Below, piece by piece: positions 56,812 through 64,000 of a stretch of DNA of 64,000 nucleotides. The position numbers and the translations under genes are program-made. Position 1 is the first letter of the stretch. Every line of letters starts with the position of its first letter. Location: the NCBI GenBank assembly GCA_964423615.1, contig CAYRFQ010000005.1, positions 124,001 to 188,000 of the forward strand, given 5' to 3'. The stretch comes from CAYRFQ01 sp964423615. Lineage in GTDB: Bacteria; Planctomycetota; Planctomycetia; Gemmatales; Gemmataceae. The notes under the pieces are model-generated. The model ran no database searches and was not told where the DNA came from. It saw nothing but the letters and a program-made list of their open reading frames with translations.

Positions 56812-57105
56812 ATGCAAAACGGATTAGAGATCGACGGCGAGCAACTGAACCGAATCGAAACCAAGCTCGAGCGAATCTTCGAAGTCGTGGTAGAAGCCAG
56901 AAACATGCGTGCCTTCTACACGATCGAGGAATTCGCTGGCCGTGTCGGGACAGCAACTTACACGGTGCGGGAGTGGTGCCGACAAAGGCGAATCCACGCC
57001 CAGAAACAGAACTCGGGACGTGGCAAACACCAGGCGTGGGTGATCTCCCACGAGGAACTCGAACGATATCGACGCGAGGGATTGCTTTACTCAAAAACGC
57101 CTTGA
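56812..57105 (+). CDS. Excisionase-like HTH protein
   Basis: A 97-residue protein with AGAGGAG six bases before ATG 56812. A short helix (residues 1-30) leads to a MerR/excisionase-type winged helix-turn-helix: FYTIEEFAGRVGTATYTVREWCRQRRIHAQK, then WVISHEELERYRREG. Such proteins control direction of site-specific recombination or regulate mobile-element genes. Its 3' end overlaps the convergent recombinase gene by 19 bases, which supports a functional pairing with the integrase. Confidence 0.85.
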   Translation: MQNGLEIDGEQLNRIETKLERIFEVVVEARNMRAFYTIEEFAGRVGTATYTVREWCRQRRIHAQKQNSGRGKHQAWVISHEELERYRREGLLYSKTP

Positions 57106-57790
57106 ATGGCTTGTTGTTCATTCGACGGAACGAGGTGAATATACCGGTCGCGGATGTCGGACGTGTGCCCCACCCACTTGTCCAACACACGTTGGTCGAT
57201 CCCCTGAGCAACGCAACTACTGATGAATGAATGCCGCAAACAATGCCAGCCCCGAATCACAGACCACTTCGACCCAGCCAATACCCGAACGAAGTGGTCT
57301 CGGACTTGATTCACCGACACCGGTGTGTGGGTTTGCGATTTCTGCCGACTGTACGCCACGTTCGGCGGTTGGTTGAACAAGTTCGTTGTGCCAGGATGAT
57401 CTTCCAAGTAGCCCGCCGGTGTTTGCCTCAACGGAGCCGTCAACGGGACCCGTCGAGTCGACCGCACTCCCTTCACTCGTTTCTTCTCTCGGACCAAAAC
57501 CATCCCACCTTCCAAATCGACATCGCTCACTAATGCCCGAAGCATTTCGGACCGCATTGCTCCAGTGTGTGCGGCAAAGCAAAACATCGGATAAATCCAA
57601 GGCAGGTGTGCGTGTACTCTGACGTAATCGAGAAGTTCTTGAATTTCAGAGGTTGTTAAGAACAAGCAGTCCCAAAGCAACTTTGGATCGCCTCCAACTG
57701 CAATTCCTCTTTCGATTTTTGCCCAGGTCATAAACGGCGGCTTTTCATCCAGTTTTGGATAGCGCAGCCCAAGCGAAGGAAAAACACCAC
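57087..57790 (-). pseudogene. Tyrosine recombinase/integrase, 5'-truncated by IS5-type element
   Basis: The catalytic domain of a phage-type tyrosine recombinase is intact: first Arg in HTGAMRSEMLRA, HxLRH as GWHCLRHSFIS, then WVGHTSDIRDRYIHL with the final His/Tyr pair. The frame continues upstream of the first ATG (57731) as FPSLGLRYPKLDEKPPF, sequence that fits the linker between core-binding and catalytic domains, until it meets the IS5-type end at about 57790. The N-terminal core-binding half (about 150-200 residues) is missing. The remaining 214-residue product could bind little DNA, so the element is probably immobile. Confidence 0.85.
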
Positions 57791-58304
57791 TAAGAGGCTG
57801 TTCCTAAATTCGATTTTGCCCTCTTTTGGTGCGTATAATGGAGGTTTGAAACGAAAACCCTATCCGAGTGATTTAACGGACGAACAATGGGCATTGCTTG
57901 AACTTTTACTGCCCGCGATTTCCAAGCGAGGACGACCTCCCCAACTTGATCGACGAGAGGTCCTCAACGCTCTGTTTTATCTCAACCGCGAGGGCATTAC
58001 GTGGCGAGCGATGCCTCACGACCTGCCCAACTGGTCGAGTGTGTACAACTACTTTGAGGCTTGGCGAGGCAATGGCACGTGGCAAAAAATAACTCCAAGC
58101 TCTCAATATCCAGGTCCGCCGAAAGGACCTGCGGGCTGATACACCCAGTGCTGTGATTATCGATTCGCAGAGTGTCAAAGTCACCGAGCCAGCCAACACT
58201 CGAGGCTATGACGGGGCCAAGAAGTTGACCGGACGAAAACGCCATATCTTGGTCGATACCTTGGGGTTAGTGTTGGCCGTGGGTAAAGAATCGAATAGCA
58301 TGTA
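57791..58304 (+). pseudogene. IS5-family transposase remnant
   Basis: The left end GAGGCTGTTCCTAAATT (57794-57810) looks like an IS5/IS427-type terminus. From about 57847 the frame reads KRKPYPSDLTDEQWALLELLLP, REVLNALFYLNREGITWRAMPHDLPNWSSVYNYF, the N-terminal part of the transposase. A frameshift near 58080 leads to another frame: SAVIIDSQSVKVTEPANTRGYDGAKKLTGRKRHILVDTLGLVLAV, with the first Asp of the DDE site. After GKESNSM the frame stops at 58304 and the rest of the gene and right end are missing. Confidence 0.88.
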
Positions 58305-58528
58305 ATTTTTGGCCGTAAGTCCAAGCGCCACAATGCGCGGATACCTACTATTCGATTATTTACGACGGGTCTCCCAGTCTGTTGTTAAAATAGAGGCTAC
58401 TGGATATTTTCGCAATTTACTCCATTTCATGGAATATCAACTCTGCCGCAGTGTACTAGAGAGAGTCTTCCAGGTAACCAATCCTTCCACCCGATCGCGG
58501 CCAAGCCCAAACACTTCCGAGCTTCGGA
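58305..58528. other. Spacer between IS5 remnant and MITE-like repeat
   Basis: About 220 bases without recognised content; a 195-codon plus frame crossing it mostly overlaps the real TPR gene in antisense and is not called. Confidence 0.35.
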
Positions 58529-58634
58529 TTCGAACGGTTTACGATTGGGTTGGGCACAGTTGTTTCGCCAAAGGCCGCGAAAGTTGTTTCCCATTCGAGC
58601 CGGGTGTACCCAACCCAATCGTAAACCGCTCTAG
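58529..58634. repeat. MITE-like element, copy 2 (about 106 bp)
   Basis: CGGTTTACGATTGGGTTGGG at 58535-58554 has its exact complement at 58609-58628, a 20-bp perfect inverted repeat around 54 bases. The right end read inward starts CTAGAGCGGTTTACGATTGG; over 27 bases it matches the right end of the element at 14.5 kb at 23 positions. The left outer six bases are degenerate. The interior is shorter than and different from copy 1, so the copies share ends only. Confidence 0.65.
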
Positions 58635-59836
58635 TCCAATGGCCCCAATCCTAAAAAGCAAGATGGGCTTTTCTGGTTTATGGCGGTTATCCAGTCTCGT
58701 GACTGCTTGCCGAATTGGTCAGGGGCGAGTTTTGCCGCTTGCTCGAAGTGCCGCGCTGCCTTTCGTAACTGTCCCGTGGATTCATAATGTCGTCCGAGTT
58801 GGAAATGAAAGAGGGCTTTCGCGGATGGCAATTGCTCCATGGCCTCGTGATAGACATTCGCGGCTTTGGCGTATTTCCCCAACTCCCGGAAATTGAACGC
58901 GAGGCCGTTGTAGGCAATGACTTGTTCCTTGACCTTCCCCGAAGTGGAGTCGAATAGCGACAAGGCCTTCCGATAGGCCCCCGAACTCGCGTCCCAGTTT
59001 TTCTGAGCCTGGTAAAGCGAGCCGAGCAACAGATTCGCTCGCGAGTTGTCGGAAGACAACTTCTTCAATAACGATTCCGCTTGGGTATAGCGCCCCAGCG
59101 CAACGAGTTGGTTGCCGCGTTCGAGTCGTTGCTCGACTGTGGCCTCCGGCGCGACCGGGCGAGCCACCACTTTCTCGTAGTCGTTCAGCTCCCAGGTGAG
59201 CTTGTCGAGAATGTCTCTGGCTCGAGTTCCCTGGATGACCGGGTTACTGCCCAACTCTTGGACCCGTTGAAGCACTCTCTTGGCGAACCACCTCGGAAGT
59301 TGTTGGAGACGCCCAGTTTCGGACCGGATGACGGAGAATGTGTACACACCAGGAAGAACCACACCTACGGCAATCGCAAGCGTCCACGCCGCCCACGATG
59401 GAAACTCGCTTTGGGAATGGTTCGCCGAACCCCGGACGAACACCAGCCCGAGCAAACACCAGGGCACTTGCAAGCCAAGACAGCAGGCCGTCCGGAGGAG
59501 TAATCGCACGAAGTAGCTCCGGCCTTCAGGATCCACAAACGCACCCATTGATTCGCCAGCGACCCGAAACCCCACGACGAAAAAGACGCCGACGAAGACT
59601 ATCATCGCCACCGACCTCCACGACCGTTGGGGGACGTAGCCTTTTCGCAACGCCAGACTTACTTGCAGGCTTAGCGGTAACGTGGCCAGTACGTGGGTCA
59701 GGAGGACGCGCGGCCAACCGAAGAGGCCCAAAACGGGTTGGTCGCCCAAACGGCTTTCCCCCGGAAAGTACAGAACGGCTGCCGAAACGCAGACACCAAC
59801 GATGGCACCAAGAAGCGCTGGCCAGTACAATTTCAT
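58631..59836 (-). CDS. Membrane protein with cytoplasmic/periplasmic TPR domain
   Basis: A 401-residue protein. The N-terminal half has five hydrophobic segments (about 5-25, 40-62, 74-95, 108-135, 148-170). From about 225 there are tetratricopeptide repeats: LERGNQLVALGRYTQAESLLKKL, LLGSLYQAQKNWDASSGAYRKAL, YNGLAFNFRELGKYAKAANVYHEAM, FQLGRHYESTGQLRKAARHFEQA. TPRs mediate protein contacts, so it may be an assembly or scaffold protein of the membrane. The stop codon TAG (58633-58631) is the first triplet of the MITE-like element end, so the natural C-terminus may have been replaced. Confidence 0.85.
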   Translation of the reverse strand: MKLYWPALLGAIVGVCVSAAVLYFPGESRLGDQPVLGLFGWPRVLLTHVLATLPLSLQVSLALRKGYVPQRSWRSVAMIVFVGVFFVVGFRVAGESMGAFVDPEGRSYFVRLLLRTACCLGLQVPWCLLGLVFVRGSANHSQSEFPSWAAWTLAIAVGVVLPGVYTFSVIRSETGRLQQLPRWFAKRVLQRVQELGSNPVIQGTRARDILDKLTWELNDYEKVVARPVAPEATVEQRLERGNQLVALGRYTQAESLLKKLSSDNSRANLLLGSLYQAQKNWDASSGAYRKALSLFDSTSGKVKEQVIAYNGLAFNFRELGKYAKAANVYHEAMEQLPSAKALFHFQLGRHYESTGQLRKAARHFEQAAKLAPDQFGKQSRDWITAINQKSPSCFLGLGPLD

Positions 59837-59866
59837 AATTTCGTGGGAGGCCTCCGGAAAGGGAAC

Positions 59867-60928
59867 TTATTGCGTGACGAGGGCGCGAGCCGTGCCGGGA
59901 TCACGGAGCTTCCAGATCAATCCGTCGTAAGCGTAATGCAGGAACGCAACACAAAGATTTAGTCCCAACCACCACTCGAGCACGGCCCGCTCGGCGACGT
60001 AAGCGAACAATCCCAAACCCAGCCCAAAAAGACCAAGGACCATGAGCCAGCGAGTTGCCAGACGCCGGAACAGCCCGTCCGACCCGATGGCACGACGCCG
60101 TCGAGCATAATGACTCACCAGCGTCAAGTACTCGATGGCATGAAACGCAGAAGCCGCCACGGCGAGCCCGGCCACGAGATAAGTTTGGTTCGCCATGAGC
60201 GACACGACCAAGGAGCCGTAAAGGCCACAAAGGCTCACCAAGTAGACCGAACGAGGCAGACGTTCGAGCGGCCGGTTGACCAGAGCCAACGCCACAAACA
60301 GGACCGGCACCAGTAACATCCCCACGTCGAGCCCGAACTGGACGTTGAGCAGGTAGGGCTTTCCCTCCGTCCATTCCAGTGCCCAACTCGCCGTCCGAAG
60401 GGCGCCATAAAACAGAAATGCCCGCAGCACGATTCGTTCGAGCCATCGGTGACCACCACCTACTTTCCGGTCATAGATCCTTAAAACGCCGTAGTGTTGG
60501 GAGGCGAAGTGCCACGCGTTCCAAACGAAGTCGATAAGTAACAGACACGTGAACGCACCTTGGAACCAACGCACCCCCCACACGACTACGAAGACCAGAA
60601 CCCCGATCGCGACCAACAATATGGAGTATCGACCTCGTCGGTCGGGGTCGAGGGCGACGAGACCAAGGGTTAACCATCGGTGCGGGGTGGTAATGAAATA
60701 GATTTGCCAAAACGTGAAGTGGACAGTACCGTCGGATCCGACGAAGCCCGGGAGGAAGGCCAACACCCACGGCAGGTTGGCCAGAAAAAGCAGGTCGATT
60801 TCGGGAGAAACGATCCACCGGTTCGGTTTGGGCACGGTCGTTTCGAGATCCCGACGGACGGGGCCTGGAGTCCTTGAGGTCTCCGTCGGTTTGCTCGTCA
60901 GGGTAGCTTGGCTTTCTGTATCTTCCAT
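59867..60928 (-). CDS. Polytopic membrane protein, unknown
   Basis: From ATG 60928 the protein is 353 residues with a hydrophilic 35-residue N-terminus (Thr/Pro-rich) and eight or nine hydrophobic helices. Conserved-looking polar residues lie in or near the membrane: ITTPHRWLTLGLVALD, WNAWHFASQHYGVLRIYDR and AFHAIEYLTLVSHYARRR, His-rich motifs that could be metal- or heme-binding, but that is guesswork. The ATG overlaps the end of the upstream lipoprotein gene by 31 bases, so they are co-translated. It is followed by the TPR membrane-protein gene 30 bases on. Confidence 0.82.
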   Translation of the reverse strand: MEDTESQATLTSKPTETSRTPGPVRRDLETTVPKPNRWIVSPEIDLLFLANLPWVLAFLPGFVGSDGTVHFTFWQIYFITTPHRWLTLGLVALDPDRRGRYSILLVAIGVLVFVVVWGVRWFQGAFTCLLLIDFVWNAWHFASQHYGVLRIYDRKVGGGHRWLERIVLRAFLFYGALRTASWALEWTEGKPYLLNVQFGLDVGMLLVPVLFVALALVNRPLERLPRSVYLVSLCGLYGSLVVSLMANQTYLVAGLAVAASAFHAIEYLTLVSHYARRRRAIGSDGLFRRLATRWLMVLGLFGLGLGLFAYVAERAVLEWWLGLNLCVAFLHYAYDGLIWKLRDPGTARALVTQ

Positions 60929-61344
60929 TTCCCGTCTTCTTTGACAAACGACCATTCGAGCGTTGCCACTTCTGCCTCGCCATAGTCGCGATGTAGTTTT
61001 CCTTCGAATTTGACCTGCTTAATGACCATTTTCATGATCCGTACGTTGGCCGTTGCGGTGTCCCCTTCGATCGTGGGTTCGCCTTCAACGAAGAAGCCGC
61101 TGTACTCTCGGAACTTCTTCCGATCGTTCAAAGCCGCCTTGTTGGACTTGGCGACCACGCCGGACCAGCTCCGGTCGGAGCCCGCCCTGTCGCTAATTTC
61201 TTGGACAAACTGTTCTAATTTCCCGGCTTCCGTTTCGACGTCATAACCCGTTCGCTTGGCACCGCAGCCCACAAAAAAGCCAACAACGGCGAAGAGGAGA
61301 ACGGCGACACAAAAGCGGCGTGGGAGTGTTTTGGGGAGATACAT
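60898..61344 (-). CDS. Lipoprotein, unknown
   Basis: A 148-residue protein with a lipoprotein signal (RRFCVAVLLFAVVGFFVGC, lipobox FVGC, Cys near residue 27). The mature part ends in YGEAEVATLEWSFVKEDGKWKIQKAKL, which looks like the SnoaL/NTF2-like or DUF4878-type cystatin fold found in small lipoproteins. It begins an operon-like run with the polytopic membrane protein and probably the TPR protein. Location: periplasmic face of the cytoplasmic or outer membrane. Confidence 0.82.
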   Translation of the reverse strand: MYLPKTLPRRFCVAVLLFAVVGFFVGCGAKRTGYDVETEAGKLEQFVQEISDRAGSDRSWSGVVAKSNKAALNDRKKFREYSGFFVEGEPTIEGDTATANVRIMKMVIKQVKFEGKLHRDYGEAEVATLEWSFVKEDGKWKIQKAKLP

Positions 61345-61571
61345 CGTGAGAGGCTACTGGTAGTGGGACCGGGATATTTAAGGATTACCACGGAGGGCGT
61401 TATCATGTCGCAGGGATGGTAGAAACGAGATTTCGGCGAGGCACTTGCCCCGCCGAATTCCAAGGAATGGGGCAAATCGACCCATGAACAAAACCAACAA
61501 ATACGATGGCCATTATTCTGGTGAACGTGGAAGACCAATCGACCCGACCCAACGAACACCACGCGGCCGTA

Positions 61572-62708
61572 TTACAAGTTCGGGTCGTTGATGACGTCCC
61601 CGAATTTCCGTGTGGCTAGCGCCTGCCAGGCTTGTGCACTAATTTGGTTTGTGAAAAATCGCACCGAGCCGTCGGCCAGACAAGCATTGACGCCACCCGT
61701 GTGGAGGCTTCGGGCCGCCGCGTAGACGTTGCCATTAAAGCGGTTCTCGAAGCACTTCATCGGGCTGTCGTCGGGAATGTTGTCGGCGCAACACGGAATG
61801 ACGTCCGGGACGGAAGAGTTCGGAGGGTTCCTGGCGGTGAAGACGTTTCCGCCCATCCCGGGCCAAATCCAAACGCCACGACCATCCGTAGAAGTCGTGC
61901 CGTTGTCGGAGCCGTCCCAGGTCAGGACTTCGCTCACGAGCAAGGTGTTTGATGTTCCGTCTTTCACTTGACCCATTCGGACACCACGACCCAGACCCCA
62001 CCGGGCCGTGGGTGGGTATTTCTTTTTGATCTCGACGACCCCAAACATTCCAGCGGCGCCACTCTTCCACGACCAGAAGTTCGACGCACCCCAATTCCCG
62101 GCGTAGTTTCCTTTCCCGAGATTTTCGAGACTCCAGTCCCGGAATTGAACTCCCCCGTTGCCCGCCGAAGGGCAAATCCAATTATTCGAGATCTTCCCCG
62201 CCGCCCCGTGTCGTCCGGGGCCACCGTGTTCCCAGTTGTCCGGTGGGTTGGCTTCGTCGAAGTCGTCGGGCGTGTCGCCAGCCGTCCGCATCAAGTTGGC
62301 TAGAGCGGTTTGTTCCATTTGGGCATATAGGTGGAGAGTCCACGACGGCCCCAAGCACCGTACTTCTGTGCCATTCACGCGTCCGCTTTGTGTTCCACCC
62401 ATATACCAATACGGAACGGGACGCCAAACTTTTCCATTGGGTTCTGGGAAATTCTGTTGGGTTTCCAGGCAACTCGGGACACCGGGAGGGAAGCTATCGT
62501 GGGTATCATGATAGTTGTGGCTGGCCAGCCCAATCTGCTTGAGGTTGTTTTGGCACGAGAGTCGATTCGCGGCCTCTCGGACTTTCTGGACTGCCGGAAG
62601 TAACAACCCAATTAACACAGCAATGATGGCAATGACTACTAGCAACTCGATCAAGGTGAACCCTTGGCGAGGTCTCCAAGGGTATCGGAGTTTGGACGAG
62701 AGACTCAT
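61572..62708 (-). CDS. DUF1559 pseudopilin-like protein
   Basis: A 378-residue protein. The N-terminus carries a type IV prepilin motif: GFTLIELLVVIAIIAVLIG preceded by basic residues, for cleavage by a prepilin peptidase before Phe. It goes on LLPAVQKVREAANRLSCQNNLKQIGLA, then the DUF1559 domain with LHLYAQMEQTALANLM, DGTSNTLLVSEV and the C-terminal HTGGVNACLADGSVRFFTN. Hundreds of copies occur in planctomycete genomes, and their role is unclear; secretion-system pseudopilins are one guess. ATG 62708 follows GAGG by seven bases. Confidence 0.95.
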   Translation of the reverse strand: MSLSSKLRYPWRPRQGFTLIELLVVIAIIAVLIGLLLPAVQKVREAANRLSCQNNLKQIGLASHNYHDTHDSFPPGVPSCLETQQNFPEPNGKVWRPVPYWYMGGTQSGRVNGTEVRCLGPSWTLHLYAQMEQTALANLMRTAGDTPDDFDEANPPDNWEHGGPGRHGAAGKISNNWICPSAGNGGVQFRDWSLENLGKGNYAGNWGASNFWSWKSGAAGMFGVVEIKKKYPPTARWGLGRGVRMGQVKDGTSNTLLVSEVLTWDGSDNGTTSTDGRGVWIWPGMGGNVFTARNPPNSSVPDVIPCCADNIPDDSPMKCFENRFNGNVYAAARSLHTGGVNACLADGSVRFFTNQISAQAWQALATRKFGDVINDPNL

Positions 62709-63562
62709 AATAAGACCTCAGGAAAAAAGTTCGTGCCGGGCGAGGAAGTTCATTCCTCGTTTGGTTTTGTGCAGTATACGATTCAATTTAATTTGATGAA
62801 CTTAGATATTAACGAGTAGAAAACAACCCATCCAGTAATTTCTTTGCAAATTTTTGAGGAACACAAGGTGGGGATGGCGTGAAAGCGATGTCGAGCGTGT
62901 TCTATGATTCATCGTATGCGCGGAGTCTCAAAAAAACCAACTCCGTATTGTAACTGTGATTGATGCCGACTTGCTCCTTTGCCTCAGCCCGACATCCTGT
63001 TTTCCTTTTCCATTCTTTGTTTCGATCACTCCACACAACCCAACCCAAGTTGCCTGAGAAAAACACTTAGTTCCAGACGCAGAATACGAGGATTTTGAGC
63101 ACGAAACCTTCAGAAAAGTCTCGATTAAATGGCGTCTCCAGTTCTCGCCCAACCACAGCTCCAGACACTTACACATTACCCACCTCGAAGTGAAAAAAAA
63201 GAGGTGTTTTTGGACTCCTCCCGAGGCCGAACCAGGTTTCACAGAAAATTCACAGAAGTAGGCTGTAATTTATCGGTTCCCCGAATAGCGTAATCGATAA
63301 CTATGAGTGTTAGATATCGGTCGCCTGTACCGTTATGTCGAGTAGTTTCTAATGATCCGCTAGTGCTAAACGACCATTTCGGGTCGTTTCTGTTCACGGT
63401 ATGTGCGGCGTACCCTCCTTCCACGTTTGTATCACTGGGAATTCTGGCTCGTGCTGGAAATTTGTCCTTCTCATGATATTGTTCTTGCTTGCCACGACTG
63501 ACTAAGTAATTCATCGCTATTCCATCCTACTATTTGTTGCGTTTACACAAAGGCTCCCTCTC
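62709..63562. other. Divergent intergenic region
   Basis: About 850 bases between the divergent DUF1559 gene and the next surface-protein gene. A 91-codon minus frame (63239-63514) has poor composition and no family; not called. A short A/T-rich patch near 62790-62830 may be the DUF1559 promoter. Confidence 0.4.
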
Positions 63563-64000
63563 ATGCGACTCGAAGAACTCAAGAAACGATTCTTGGCCCT
63601 GACCACGACGAAGCACAACAAATCCCAAACCAACTCCCTCAAGAAGTTACACCTTCAGGCCGAGTTGCTGGAAGATCGAACCGTTCCAACAACCATTGTG
63701 TTCCAGGAAGGACTAGAAGTCGCAAAGGATGGAATCGGGACAGGCGTCACGTACTTCGGGACTCAAGAAACCGAAATTTACCAAGGTGCTCCGGGAGCCG
63801 TCCAAGGCGATAACCAAACGATCAGCGTCGACGGCAGCACAGGCGGTCGACCAGCCCAAGGCCTCATGCGGTTCGACAACATCTTCGGACCTGGCGAAGG
63901 ACAAATTCCCCTCGGGTCGACAATCAACTCGGCTTCCATCACGCTCTACGTAACGAGCCCCGGTTCGCCAGTCAATTTCCACCGGATGCTCGTGGACTGG
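63563..64000 (+). CDS. LEDR-motif surface protein with CBM96/DNRLRE-like domain (3' end outside window)
   Basis: The ATG at 63563 opens a frame through the window end (146 codons). After a basic N-terminus comes LHLQAELLEDRTVPT, the planctomycete motif, at about residues 31-45. The following VTYFGTQETEIYQGAP, GRPAQGLMRFDNIFGPGEGQIPLGSTINSASITLYVTSPGSPVNFHRMLVDW is the start of a CBM96/DNRLRE-type beta-sandwich domain, often part of large secreted proteins that carry phosphatase or adhesion domains further on. The rest is not visible. Confidence 0.85.
   Translation, partial: MRLEELKKRFLALTTTKHNKSQTNSLKKLHLQAELLEDRTVPTTIVFQEGLEVAKDGIGTGVTYFGTQETEIYQGAPGAVQGDNQTISVDGSTGGRPAQGLMRFDNIFGPGEGQIPLGSTINSASITLYVTSPGSPVNFHRMLVDW

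Noticed and set aside
58520..58545. A GTTCGAATCC-like T-loop on the minus strand
   Set aside because: The flanking bases do not form a T-stem and no acceptor, D or anticodon arm can be drawn; it is part of the repeat.
62300..62311. CTAGAGCGGTTT, same 12 bases as the MITE end
   Set aside because: It lies inside the conserved DUF1559 coding sequence (QTALAN codons) and has no inverted partner nearby.
63239..63514. 91-codon minus-strand frame
   Set aside because: Rare-looking codon mix, distant SD, no recognisable domain; likely chance.

Overview
The window looks like chromosomal DNA from a bacterium of the phylum Planctomycetota, most likely near the family Gemmataceae. Four independent signs agree. 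There is a DUF1559 type IV-pilin-like protein whose N-terminus reads GFTLIELLVVIAIIAVLIG and is followed by KVREAANR. There is a TAT-exported DUF1501 protein. ECF sigma factors occur, one overlapping a Ser/Thr kinase gene. At least four predicted surface proteins share an N-terminal L-E-D-R-x-x-P (or closely related) motif just before the mature region. Base composition by eye is moderate (about 50-55 % GC), with large intergenic spaces and much decayed DNA. No rRNA, tRNA or CRISPR array was seen.

Layout. 0-8 kb: a MoxR-type ATPase (cut by the window edge) coupled to an unknown partner; then a plus-strand run of DUF1501 protein, DUF5996 protein, GYF_2 membrane protein and a secreted PQQ/BamB-like beta-propeller. 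8-14 kb: convergent glycogen debranching enzyme GlgX, then transcription terminator Rho behind a long structured leader, then a small planctomycete protein. 14.5-30.6 kb: signalling and envelope genes: an orphan MASE1-PAS histidine kinase, two ECF sigma factors, a 2OG-Fe(II) oxygenase broken by one in-frame stop, a membrane-anchored tyrosine phosphatase, an LptF/LptG permease, a secreted VWA protein, and a LuxR-type response regulator overlapping its five-PAS histidine kinase. 30.5-31.1 kb: an ECF sigma gene overlapping a Ser/Thr kinase gene.

31.4-42.3 kb is gene-poor: an AT-rich block ending in a strong intrinsic terminator (possible small RNA), a duplicated peptidase-S51 (cyanophycinase-like) protein, a ruined IS1182-type transposase, an acidic LEDR-motif surface protein, and about 3.2 kb with no convincing gene. 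42.3-53.5 kb is a surface block: a giant (about 2,367-residue) multidomain extracellular protein, a zinc-ribbon/coiled-coil protein and another LEDR-motif protein. 53.7-58.3 kb is a dead integrative element: a DUF927-type ATPase cut at its 5' end against an IS66 remnant, a GGxGSG zinc-ribbon protein, an excisionase-like HTH protein and a tyrosine recombinase cut at its 5' end by an IS5-type remnant. 58.6-64 kb returns to ordinary envelope genes (TPR membrane protein, polytopic membrane protein, lipoprotein, DUF1559 pseudopilin) and the start of another LEDR-motif surface protein.

Two kinds of small non-coding repeat stand out. A MITE-like element with matching 27-bp ends is present at 14.5 kb and 58.5 kb, and at the second site its end supplies the stop codon of a gene. 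A REP-like doublet of nested palindromes lies at 28.74 kb. No complete new system is proved here. The best candidates for second looks are the MITE family, the AT-rich/sRNA locus, the dead integrative element, the nonsense-interrupted oxygenase and the giant surface protein.
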